NCBI GenBank assembly: GCA_020634335.1
Contig: JACKBY010000008.1
Span: 62,001-126,000 of the forward strand
Source of the DNA: Promineifilum sp.
Lineage (GTDB): Bacteria; Chloroflexota; Anaerolineae; Promineifilales; Promineifilaceae
Length of the DNA: 64,000 nucleotides
Reading direction: 5' to 3'
In this document: piece by piece, positions 52,439 to 60,162 of the stretch
Layout of the letters: each line of letters starts with the position of its first letter
Numbering within the stretch: the stretch's first letter is position 1
The notes under the pieces: generated by a model
The model's database searches: none
What the model was told of the DNA's origin: nothing
Seen by the model: only the letters and a program-made list of their open reading frames with translations
Made by a program: the position numbers and the translations under genes

Positions 52439-54652
52439 ATGCGATTTTTACGACAGCCGTTGTGGCTCGTACTGGCAGCTTTTGTCGCCCTGTCTAGCCT
52501 CTATATATGGGCCATCCCCCCCCTGGAAGGCTCCGACGAATTCGAGCACTTCGCCTACGTCACCTGGCTCATCGAGCAACGAACCTTCCCTGTTCAGGGC
52601 GAAGCCGGATGGAACAGCCCCGTCCGTCAGGAGTCGGGCCAGCCACCGCTCTATTATGGGCTGGCCTCGCTGCCGGCGCGACTGGCCGGCACACAACCGC
52701 CGGTCATCTTTCGGCCCAATCCCTACTTCCGCTACGATCTGGCCCCCGCACGACCCGACAACAAGAATACCGCCCTTCACTATCCGTCCGACACCGGCGG
52801 CGGCTGGCGGGGCCTCTATCTGGCCCGAACCATCTCTATGGCTTCGGGCGTGTTGCTGATCATCACCATCTATGGGTTAACCCATACGGTCTTGCCCCAC
52901 CGGCCGGGCGCGGCGCTGGGCGCGGCGGCATTCACGGCCTTCATGCCCCAGGTTCTCTTTCACAGCAGCCACGTCTCCAACGACATACTGGCCGCGGCGT
53001 TCGGCACGCTGGCCCTGTGGGTGCTGGCGCGCATCGTGCGATTCGGCGGTAGCAGCATGCGGGGTCTGGCGCTGGGCGCGGCGTTGGGGGCGGCAGCGTT
53101 GGTCAAGGTCAATACGTTGGTCGTCGGCCTGCCGGTCGCATTGGGTCTCGCCTGGTTGTGGCTGGGACGCGACCGCGGCAGCCGCCGCGCCGGCGCGGTC
53201 CAAGCCCTGCGCACCGGCGGCGCGGCCGCCCTGGGCTTCGCCGCCGTGGCCGGCTGGTGGTTCGTTCGCTCGCGGCGGCTCTATGGCTCTTTTCTGGGGC
53301 TGGACACCCATTGCTATCAGGAACTAGCCACTTGCGGCCCGATCGGTCTGGCGCGACCCAACCTTGTGGCCTGGCGCGACACGTTTCGCTCCTTCTGGGC
53401 CGCATTCGGTTTGGCAAACATCCGGCCCCCCGATTGGGTCTACTGGATTTTCGCCGCCCTGATCGGCCTGGCAGTTCTCGGCCTGATCCGGCTGATCGGT
53501 CGGCGGCAGCAGGCGCGCCGCGCCAGAGGGACGGCCGCCCCCGACGACCCACACCTGCCGGTTCTGCTGCTCCTCATGGCCGTCGCCGTGGCCGGCAACG
53601 TTCTGTTGCTATACGTGTGGATGCAGCAGATATTGGCCGCCTACGGCCGCCTGCTTTTCCCCTCGCTGGGGGCCATCATTACCCTGCTTATCGCCGGATT
53701 GTGGGAATTGCACCCGCGACTGGCGCGATGGGCCTGGCTGCTGCCGTGCGTTCTGGCTGTTGCCGCTCCCTTTTGGCTCATCCGCCCGGCTTACGCCCGG
53801 CCGCCATTCCTCGATGACGCGACTCTGAGCGAAAAGGGATCGGTCGGCTGGCGCTATGGCGATGTCGCCGAGCTTATCGGCGTCACGCCCTTGGCGCGCT
53901 CGGCGGCCGCGGGCGAGACGCTGCCGGTCGAGATCTGCTGGCGAGCATTGAACGAGACGGACACCAACTACACGGTCTTCCTGCAAGCCGTGGGGCCGGA
54001 CGAGGCCATTGTCGCTGACCGCTATACCTATCCCGGCCTGGGCAGCTATCCGACCGCCATTTGGGAGCCGGGGCGGGCATTTTGCGACGTGGTGCCACTG
54101 CCTATCCCGATTGATCTATCGCGCACGCGGGTCTATCGCCTGTCAGTCGGCCTGCTGGATGACGGCATCGACCAACGGCTGCCCGTGGTCGATGCTGCCG
54201 GCAACACGCCGCCGCCGTTTGTGGGGGAAGTACGGTTGGCGGCCAACGCGCCTGTGCCGGACGACCCGCCCCCGCCGGGCGACGCCGCCATGCGCCTGGC
54301 CGGCGCGGCGTTCGCGGCCTCCTGGCCCGCGGGCAGCGAGCAGGTGGTCGTCCTGCGCTGGTTCGCGGCCGACGCTGTACCCAGCGACTACACCGTGTTC
54401 CTCCACCTGCGCGATGACGCCGGCCAACTCGCCGCCCAGGCCGACGGGCCACCGCTAAACGGCTGGTACCCAACGTCGTGGTGGTCGCCCGGCGAGTGGA
54501 TCGTCGATGACCACAACTTCACGCTCCCGCCCACGTTGCCGCCGGGCGTCTACCACCTGGTGGCCGGTCTGTATGACCCGGCGAGCGGTCAAAGACTGGG
54601 CGAGGAGCAACCATTGGGGACGGTCCAGATCGTCGCCGGAGACAGACCATGA
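52439..54652 (+). CDS. GT39-like membrane protein with two extracytoplasmic beta domains
   Basis: The 737-residue protein starts with a membrane helix and AIPPLEGSDEFEHFAYVTW, then RQESGQPPLYYGLASL, the family's first external loop. About ten helices follow, up to residue 455. Two C-terminal beta domains come next; the second has DYTVFLHLRDDAGQLAAQAD and LPPGVYHLVAGLYDPASG. It is divergent from the similar gene at 50106-52361, with only 77 bp between them, so the two may be a duplicated pair. A TACAAT (52426-52431) eight bases before the ATG suggests a leaderless mRNA. The epimerase gene overlaps its stop as ATGA. Its substrate is unknown. Confidence 0.75.
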   Translation: MRFLRQPLWLVLAAFVALSSLYIWAIPPLEGSDEFEHFAYVTWLIEQRTFPVQGEAGWNSPVRQESGQPPLYYGLASLPARLAGTQPPVIFRPNPYFRYDLAPARPDNKNTALHYPSDTGGGWRGLYLARTISMASGVLLIITIYGLTHTVLPHRPGAALGAAAFTAFMPQVLFHSSHVSNDILAAAFGTLALWVLARIVRFGGSSMRGLALGAALGAAALVKVNTLVVGLPVALGLAWLWLGRDRGSRRAGAVQALRTGGAAALGFAAVAGWWFVRSRRLYGSFLGLDTHCYQELATCGPIGLARPNLVAWRDTFRSFWAAFGLANIRPPDWVYWIFAALIGLAVLGLIRLIGRRQQARRARGTAAPDDPHLPVLLLLMAVAVAGNVLLLYVWMQQILAAYGRLLFPSLGAIITLLIAGLWELHPRLARWAWLLPCVLAVAAPFWLIRPAYARPPFLDDATLSEKGSVGWRYGDVAELIGVTPLARSAAAGETLPVEICWRALNETDTNYTVFLQAVGPDEAIVADRYTYPGLGSYPTAIWEPGRAFCDVVPLPIPIDLSRTRVYRLSVGLLDDGIDQRLPVVDAAGNTPPPFVGEVRLAANAPVPDDPPPPGDAAMRLAGAAFAASWPAGSEQVVVLRWFAADAVPSDYTVFLHLRDDAGQLAAQADGPPLNGWYPTSWWSPGEWIVDDHNFTLPPTLPPGVYHLVAGLYDPASGQRLGEEQPLGTVQIVAGDRP

Positions 54653-55674
54653 GCCAGACAGCAGCGACCATTGCCATCACCGGCGCAACCGGTTTTCTCG
54701 GCGGCGCTTTAGCGAAACGATTGCTGGCGGAAGGCCACACCATCCGCGCCCTGAGCCGGACAACCGGGCACGACGACTTTCCCAGCGGGGTCGAATGGAT
54801 CACCGGCGATCTGGCCGACCCGGCCAGCTTGTCGGCGCTGGTGACCGGGGCCGACCGCATTATCCACGCCGCGGGCATCCTGGGCGAGTTCGGCATCAGA
54901 GAGGAGGACTACCGGCAAATCAATGCCGAGGGGACGCGCCAGGTGTTGGCGGCCACGACCGCAGCGCTGGTCGACGGTCGTTTGGGGCCGGAGGCGCGGG
55001 TGCTCCACGTGGGCAGCGCCGGGATACTTGGCCCGATCCGCGGCCGGGCGGATGGGTTTCGCTTTGACGAGACCATGCCTTTCGCCCCCAGCAACGCCTA
55101 CGAACGGAGCAAGGCGCTGGCCGAGAGCTATGCGCGTGAATTCGCGCTGGCCGGGCTACCGGTGGTCATCGTCCGGCCGGAGTTCGTCTACGGCCCCGGC
55201 GACCGGCATGTGCTGGGCCTCTTTCGGGCCATCGAGCGGGGTATGTTCTTCTACGTGGGCAGCGGAAATAACCATTGCCACCCGACCTATATCGATGACG
55301 CCGTGGAGGGAATGGTGGCCGGTCTGCAAACGGGGCGCGTGGGCCAGGCCTACCAGATCGCCGGGCCGCGCTCGGTCAGCTTCCGCGAGCTGGCCGAGAC
55401 CATCGCCGCCGCCTTGGGTGTGCCGCCGCCGCGCGTGCGCGTGCCCCGCGCCGCCGCGTGGCTGGGAGCCGGCGTACTGGAAGTCGCCGGGCGAGCGACC
55501 GGACGATCCGTCCCCCTGAGTCGCACCGGCGTGGCCTTCTTCAGCGAAGACCGGCGGTTCAGCAGCGCCAAAGCCGAACGCGAGCTGGGCTACGTGCCTC
55601 ATGTGGAGTTAAAGGAAGGTGTCGCCCGTACCATAGCCTGGTATCGGGCCGAAGGATTATTGGGTGGAACCTAA
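54649..55674 (+). CDS. NAD-dependent epimerase/dehydratase family protein
   Basis: The 341-residue short-chain dehydrogenase has the NAD-binding turn ITGATGFLGGALAKRL (about 8-23), the catalytic YERSK motif (NAYERSKALAESYARE, about 147-162) and a downstream VIVRPEFVYGPGD motif. These mark the extended SDR class that includes nucleotide-sugar epimerases, 4,6-dehydratases and 3-beta-hydroxysteroid-like dehydrogenases. The C-terminal PRAAAWLGAGVLEVAG helix recalls the 3-beta-HSD-like subgroup. It is translationally coupled to the GT39-like gene and may supply or modify its sugar donor. Exact activity is unclear. Confidence 0.85.
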   Translation: MSQTAATIAITGATGFLGGALAKRLLAEGHTIRALSRTTGHDDFPSGVEWITGDLADPASLSALVTGADRIIHAAGILGEFGIREEDYRQINAEGTRQVLAATTAALVDGRLGPEARVLHVGSAGILGPIRGRADGFRFDETMPFAPSNAYERSKALAESYAREFALAGLPVVIVRPEFVYGPGDRHVLGLFRAIERGMFFYVGSGNNHCHPTYIDDAVEGMVAGLQTGRVGQAYQIAGPRSVSFRELAETIAAALGVPPPRVRVPRAAAWLGAGVLEVAGRATGRSVPLSRTGVAFFSEDRRFSSAKAERELGYVPHVELKEGVARTIAWYRAEGLLGGT

Positions 55675-55750
55675 AGCAGGCTACCGGCCGAGGTCGCACA
55701 TTCCCCGGTTGCCTCTCTGAGAAATCGGTGTCGCTTGTGACTGCCTTCCA

Positions 55751-57058
55751 TTAGACCGCCAGCGCTTCCACGGGTCGATCAAAGCGCCGCAGCGTCGGAT
55801 ACCTCCAGGCGATGAGCAGCGTCAGGGCCACCGTGGCGACGCCGCCGCTGACGATGGCGAAGGGTACGCCGAAGGCAGCCGCCACCAGACCCGCCTCCAG
55901 TTCACCGAGTTGTGGGCCGCCCATGAAGAAGACCATATTGACGCTGGTCATGCGGCCGCGCAAAGCGTCGGGGGTCAGGAGCTGGCGCAGCGTGCCACGA
56001 ATGACGGTCGAGACGGTATCGGCCGCGCCGGTCAGGGCCATAAAGACGAAGGCCAGGATAAATGAGGTTGTCAGGCCGAAGAATATCGTCGCCAGGCCAT
56101 AGATAAGTACGCTGATCAGCAGCACCGCCCCCTGCTTTTTTATTTCGCCGCTGAGCGCCGCCACACTGCCGGCGACAATCGAGCCCACGGGCTGCGCGGC
56201 CGACAGCCAGCCATAGCCGACCGGGCCCAGACCCAGGATGTCTCCGGCCACGATGGGCAACATCGTCCGCGCTGAACTGAAGAACGTTGCCAGGAAGTCG
56301 AGCATCATCGTGCTCCAGATGATCGGCGTGTGGAAAGTGTAGCGCAATCCGTCCAGCAAGGCGCCCCAGCCCAGGCCGGCGGCGGACACGGCCGCCTCGC
56401 CACGATAGGTCAAAAGGACGAGCGAGATGACCACGGTTACAAACGAGATCGCGTTCACCAGATAGACCGTCGAGACCCCCGCGTAGGCCAGCACCAAGCC
56501 ACCCAGCGCCGGGCCGATGACCGACGCGCCGGTAAACATGAGCGTGTTGAGGCTGACGGCATTGACGAACGCTTCCTTGGACACCAGGTGGGGCATGAGC
56601 GACTGGCGCGAAGGTTGCTCGAAAGCGGCCACTCCGGCCAGCGCGGCCGACAGCAGATAAATCACCGGGACCGTCACCCGGCCGGTCAACGTGAGGACGG
56701 CTAGTAGCGCGGCGAAAAACACCGACGCCAGTTGGGTATAGATCAGCAGCGTGCGCCGATTGCGCGTGTCGGCCAACAAACCGCCGGCCAGGGCGAACAG
56801 AATAATAGGGATGACACGCACGAGGCCCAACGTTCCCAGCCCCAAGGCTTCTGCCCCCAGACTCAGGGTGCGGCCGAATAATTCAACAGTAAACGTCTGG
56901 CCGCGCAACAATTCAAAGATGTGCCAGTTGACGGCGGTGAACTGCATTTGCGAGCCGATGGTGGACACAAACAAACCGAACCACATGAGTCGGTAATCCC
57001 GATATTGCAGGGCGGGCAGACGCGCCGAAAACGAAGGTTTGCGCGATGGTTGAGTCAT
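55751..57058 (-). CDS. Major facilitator superfamily transporter
   Basis: The 435-residue protein has twelve or so hydrophobic segments and starts PALQYRDYRLMWFGLFVSTI, the typical opening of EntS/MFS_3-type exporters. The second motif (ALAGGLLADTRNRRTLLIYT, about 90-109) is the MFS loop-2/3 signature. Such proteins move small molecules, often siderophores or drugs, out by proton antiport. The substrate is not apparent and no siderophore genes are adjacent. It is convergent with the epimerase gene and in line with the 57158-57745 gene about 100 nt upstream of it. Confidence 0.88.
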   Translation of the reverse strand: MTQPSRKPSFSARLPALQYRDYRLMWFGLFVSTIGSQMQFTAVNWHIFELLRGQTFTVELFGRTLSLGAEALGLGTLGLVRVIPIILFALAGGLLADTRNRRTLLIYTQLASVFFAALLAVLTLTGRVTVPVIYLLSAALAGVAAFEQPSRQSLMPHLVSKEAFVNAVSLNTLMFTGASVIGPALGGLVLAYAGVSTVYLVNAISFVTVVISLVLLTYRGEAAVSAAGLGWGALLDGLRYTFHTPIIWSTMMLDFLATFFSSARTMLPIVAGDILGLGPVGYGWLSAAQPVGSIVAGSVAALSGEIKKQGAVLLISVLIYGLATIFFGLTTSFILAFVFMALTGAADTVSTVIRGTLRQLLTPDALRGRMTSVNMVFFMGGPQLGELEAGLVAAAFGVPFAIVSGGVATVALTLLIAWRYPTLRRFDRPVEALAV

Positions 57059-57157
57059 AATAGCGTGGGGCTAAGAGCGGATACACCTCATACCGAAGAG
57101 AATTACTTCCTATCGGTAACAGATGATTTATAGAACTGGGTAAAAAAATTCGGTGGG

Positions 57158-57745
57158 CTATTCCTGGGTGAGAGGGGTGCCGTACAGCCACCAGCAGCTC
57201 GAACGCGGATAGGCGTCGGCCCACTCGGCCGGCCAAACGAACTCACCTGGTTGCCAACGGCTGCGCAAGCGAGTGTCGAGCGCTGCCAGGTGCTGCAAGG
57301 GTCGCGCCCCGATCTGATAGGGCGGCATGCTGAGCCGGTCCAGCAATGCCTGGATGATCGCCCGTGTCTCCACAGCCGTGCTGTAATTACTGGACCGATC
57401 GAAAGTGCCCCGATCCATATCCTTGAGATGCTCTTCCCACTGCCGCAACCGGGCCTCAAGTTCATGATGCGCCTTATTCTCGAAGCGCACCACCCGGTTG
57501 GCCAGCGCCTGATTGAATTGGGTTACGGCCTTATCAACCTCCGCCCGCTGGTCGGGCGTCAGCAAATTACCCAGCGCCAGCAAACGCTGTTCGCGCAGCA
57601 AATAGCCGCCCAGCGTCAACGCCGGCATACCCCCGCGCGGCGCAGGCCAATACAAGATGTCGCTATCCAGATACTGCGGCATCTGTTCGGCCATGGCCGA
57701 CAACACCGCCACGTCTTGTGCTAAACGCTCACTTCCATCGTGCAT
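57158..57745 (-). CDS. Hypothetical protein, helical
   Basis: I do not recognise this 195-residue protein. It looks soluble and mostly helical, with a heptad-like stretch (KAHHELEARLRQWEEHLKD, about 105-123) and several Trp and Pro near the C-terminus. GGAGG five bases before the ATG at 57745 and a promoter at 57780-57808 decide the start; the longer reading to 57808 would begin inside the promoter. The sequence GGAGGCCTCC around the ribosome binding site is self-complementary and could hide it. It diverges from a small zinc-ribbon gene with which it shares promoter bases. Confidence 0.75.
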   Translation of the reverse strand: MHDGSERLAQDVAVLSAMAEQMPQYLDSDILYWPAPRGGMPALTLGGYLLREQRLLALGNLLTPDQRAEVDKAVTQFNQALANRVVRFENKAHHELEARLRQWEEHLKDMDRGTFDRSSNYSTAVETRAIIQALLDRLSMPPYQIGARPLQHLAALDTRLRSRWQPGEFVWPAEWADAYPRSSCWWLYGTPLTQE

Positions 57746-57756
57746 GGAGGCCTCCA

Positions 57757-57784
57757 CTTGTAGAATTCCTTCATCGGATATAAT
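57757..57784 (+). promoter_or_regulatory. Plus-strand promoter, overlapping a divergent one
   Basis: A perfect TATAAT (57779-57784) has CTTGTA (57757-57762) 16 bp upstream. It would drive the 99-residue zinc-ribbon gene. Its -10 box overlaps the -10 box of the minus-strand promoter. Confidence 0.45.
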
Positions 57785-57808
57785 AGACCCCAGCTTTGGC
57801 GGCGTCAA
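57780..57808 (-). promoter_or_regulatory. Minus-strand promoter, overlapping a divergent one
   Basis: TTGACG (57808-57803) and TATTAT (57785-57780) are 17 bp apart. The start near 57773 gives a 28-nt leader before the ATG at 57745. Confidence 0.6.
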
Positions 57809-57854
57809 ACGTTAGCAGGCCCGCGCTGGTTGATCCGGCGCAAGCGAGGACAAC

Positions 57855-58154
57855 ATGAAACAAATGAGACGCGCCGCGATCTACAAATTGGCCTCGGCAG
57901 CTCACGAGATGGAACTCGACGTCATGAGCGGCGTCTTGCATCGCGATGAGGACGGCCGCTGGCAAATTGGCGATCACGACCTGGTCAGCTGGCTCGATAG
58001 CCACACCGGCGAAGAATTGGTGTTGGTGCTCGGCTCGCTGGCCGATGAACGCGAAGTGCAGGTGCGCACCTGTCGCACGTGCGGTCGCGACTACATGGAG
58101 CTGGAGTGTCCCTACTGTCGCGCCAACCGTATTCGGCTGCGCGGCCACGCCTGA
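57855..58154 (+). CDS. Small zinc-ribbon protein of unknown function
   Basis: The 99-residue protein has an N-terminal helical part (RAAIYKLASAAHEMELDVM), a middle region that may be strand-rich (EELVLVLGSLADEREVQ) and a C-terminal Cys pair set CRTCGRDYMELECPYCRANR (Cys-x2-Cys-x8-Cys-x2-Cys) that should bind zinc. It is soluble and has no signal. I know no family for it. The next gene, 41 nt downstream, also ends in a zinc ribbon, so the two may act together. Confidence 0.72.
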   Translation: MKQMRRAAIYKLASAAHEMELDVMSGVLHRDEDGRWQIGDHDLVSWLDSHTGEELVLVLGSLADEREVQVRTCRTCGRDYMELECPYCRANRIRLRGHA

Positions 58155-58195
58155 GGTTTTTCGTCTGTTACCTTTCACCTTTATCAGTATCAGCC

Positions 58196-59137
58196 ATGAC
58201 CCAATTTTTTAATCGCTTATTCATCATCATTTTGTTGTTAACAGCGCCAGGTGCGGCCGCCAGGCCGGCCGCCGCCCAGACAACGTCGACGCAACTGGCC
58301 GGGCTAGCCGTCGAGTTGTGGCCGGATTATGACCGGCCGGCCATGCTCGTCCTGCTGACGGCTGAATTGCCCGCCGATGCCGCATTGCCGGCCACGTTGA
58401 CGATTCCCGTCCCGGCCGAAGCCGACATCCACGCCGTCGCCAGCTTCAACGAGGCCGGCGCGCTCATGTCGGACGTCGATTATACGGTGAATAACGGTCA
58501 AATGACGTTGACCACCCCGGCCAACCGCTTTCGCGTGGAGTATTACGCGCCCTATGAGGCGGACGGCAACGACTACTCCTACGACTTCAAATGGGTGTCT
58601 GATCTCGACGTCGATCAGGTGACCGTGGTCGTCCAGCAGCCGCTGGCGGCGGTTGATTTTCGCATCGACCCGCCGGCCTCGGGCGTGGCCGCCGAACGCG
58701 GCGACAGCCTGACCTACCACACCTTGCCGCCGCGCCCGGTGGCTGCCGGCGAGCCGTTCGTGGTGGCGGTCACTTACTCGGTTGAGGCGCCGGTCCTGTC
58801 GGCTCCGACGACATCGGGGGTGAGCGACGCGGCCGGCGGCGCGCCGGCGCCATCGTCCGGGGGTTTCGACCCTATATGGCTGTTGGCCGGTGCCGGTGCG
58901 CTGGCCCTCATCGGCGGGGCGTGGTATCTGGGACGGCAACAAGGCCAGGCCAGCGGGCGGGCGCGCAAGCCCCAGGCTCGTCCGACCAGAGCCAAAAGCG
59001 AGCCAAAGGAAAAGAAGGCGGCCGCGCCACCGCTCAAGCCATCCGCAACGGCTCGTTTTTGCCACAATTGCGGCCAACGTGCCCACCCGGACGATACCTA
59101 TTGTCGCAGTTGCGGAGCCGAACTGAAGCGCAACTAA
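58196..59137 (+). CDS. Membrane protein with extracytoplasmic beta domain and cytosolic zinc ribbon
   Basis: The 313-residue protein has a signal peptide (RLFIIILLLTAPGAAARPAAA), an external beta-sandwich-like domain (about 30-195), a Ser/Pro/Gly linker, one membrane helix (PIWLLAGAGALALIGGAWYL), a basic, Lys-rich linker and a final zinc ribbon (FCHNCGQRAHPDDTYCRSC). The topology puts the ribbon in the cytoplasm, so the protein could relay an outside condition. I start at the ATG at 58196; the frame upstream to 58079 lies in the preceding gene. Function is unknown. Confidence 0.8.
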   Translation: MTQFFNRLFIIILLLTAPGAAARPAAAQTTSTQLAGLAVELWPDYDRPAMLVLLTAELPADAALPATLTIPVPAEADIHAVASFNEAGALMSDVDYTVNNGQMTLTTPANRFRVEYYAPYEADGNDYSYDFKWVSDLDVDQVTVVVQQPLAAVDFRIDPPASGVAAERGDSLTYHTLPPRPVAAGEPFVVAVTYSVEAPVLSAPTTSGVSDAAGGAPAPSSGGFDPIWLLAGAGALALIGGAWYLGRQQGQASGRARKPQARPTRAKSEPKEKKAAAPPLKPSATARFCHNCGQRAHPDDTYCRSCGAELKRN

Positions 59138-59168
59138 TTATATTCCCTAACCGCGGGAACAAACGAAA

Positions 59169-59200
59169 AACGGCCCGTCCTGCGATCAGGACGGGCCGTT
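59169..59200. terminator. Bidirectional intrinsic terminator
   Basis: A 14-bp perfect stem (59169-59182 with 59187-59200) has a CGAT loop, with A-rich sequence before and T-rich sequence after it. It lies between the converging zinc-ribbon and cytochrome c genes and should end transcription in both directions. Confidence 0.85.
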
Positions 59201-59228
59201 CTATTTAGCGGGGCAGTTGCGACTGGAC

Positions 59229-60083
59229 TTATTCGCCCAGGAGGTAGGCCAGGATGTCGGCCATGTCCTGCGGGTTGTCGCCCATGCGCGCGCCAAAGTT
59301 GGCCGGCATGACGCTGGGTGGTCCGGAGCACGGCCCGGTCGGGCAATCGGGAGCGATGAAGTCGCTCGGGTAAAGGATCGAGTGGTAGACGTATTGTTGC
59401 GCGTCCTGGCCATCGACACGGGTCGCGCCGTCGGTCTCGATGTTGACCAGCGAGGGGCCAATGGCGGCCGGAGCGGAGCCGTCAACCGTGCCGTGACAGG
59501 CTGAGCAGCCATAGGTCACAGTGAAGAGTTCCTGACCGCGCGCGGGGTCGGCCGGCAAAGTCACGTCCGGCCCGGCCAAAAATTCCTGGGCCAGTTCCGG
59601 CCACTCATAGGTGACGAGCGGCGCGGCACACAGTGTCTCGCTCTCATAGTTGAGGACGAAGTTGGTGACATTTTGCACCTGGTCGGGACGCAACGGGCCA
59701 CCGAATTGGTTGGCCCAGGTGGGCATGATCGGCCCGCGCCCAGCAGAGATGGTGGTCAAGATGTAGTCATGTTTGGTGCCGCTCCAGCCCATATCTTTCA
59801 TGCGCTGCGATACGTCGCCGCACAGCAGGCCGTTATAATTGAGCGGTAAGCCCTGGCAGGCGATCTGGTTCCCCTGCGCATCATAACATTCCTGCGCCGT
59901 GGCATCTACACCATGACAGGTGGCGCAATTGTTGGCGAAAATCTCTGAGCCGGCCTCGATCGAGCGGCCCAGTTCGGCGTTGGTAAAGCGCTCCAGCCGG
60001 GCCGGTTCGCGCAACGCCGAGTAGCCGAAAACCATCATCGCGATCATGAAGGCGACGGTTCCAATGACAATTTTAATCTGCAT
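59229..60083 (-). CDS. Membrane-anchored di-haem cytochrome c
   Basis: The 284-residue protein has an uncleaved-looking N-terminal anchor (KIVIGTVAFMIAMMVFGY) and two haem c sites, CATCH (Cys53-His57) and CSACH (Cys193-His197). Methionine ligands are plausible at GPIMPTW and VMPANFG. It is the last gene of the Rieske/cytochrome b/cytochrome c operon and should take electrons from the complex on the outer face of the membrane. The extra Cys residues between the sites (QECYDAQG, IACQG, LLCGD) may form disulfides. AAGGA nine bases before the ATG supports the start. Two haem domains fused in one chain differ from the single-haem cytochrome c1 or cytochrome f. Confidence 0.92.
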   Translation of the reverse strand: MQIKIVIGTVAFMIAMMVFGYSALREPARLERFTNAELGRSIEAGSEIFANNCATCHGVDATAQECYDAQGNQIACQGLPLNYNGLLCGDVSQRMKDMGWSGTKHDYILTTISAGRGPIMPTWANQFGGPLRPDQVQNVTNFVLNYESETLCAAPLVTYEWPELAQEFLAGPDVTLPADPARGQELFTVTYGCSACHGTVDGSAPAAIGPSLVNIETDGATRVDGQDAQQYVYHSILYPSDFIAPDCPTGPCSGPPSVMPANFGARMGDNPQDMADILAYLLGE

Positions 60084-60162
60084 CGGTCATCATTCCTTGT
60101 TAGGGCTGAGCGGGCGCACGGCGCGCCCGCTCGCTCAGCCGCTCCGGCTTGTACGGCGGCCG

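Noticed and set aside
57746..57808. Longer start of the 57158-57745 protein
   Set aside because: It would begin within the -35 box of its own promoter; GGAGG supports the ATG at 57745.
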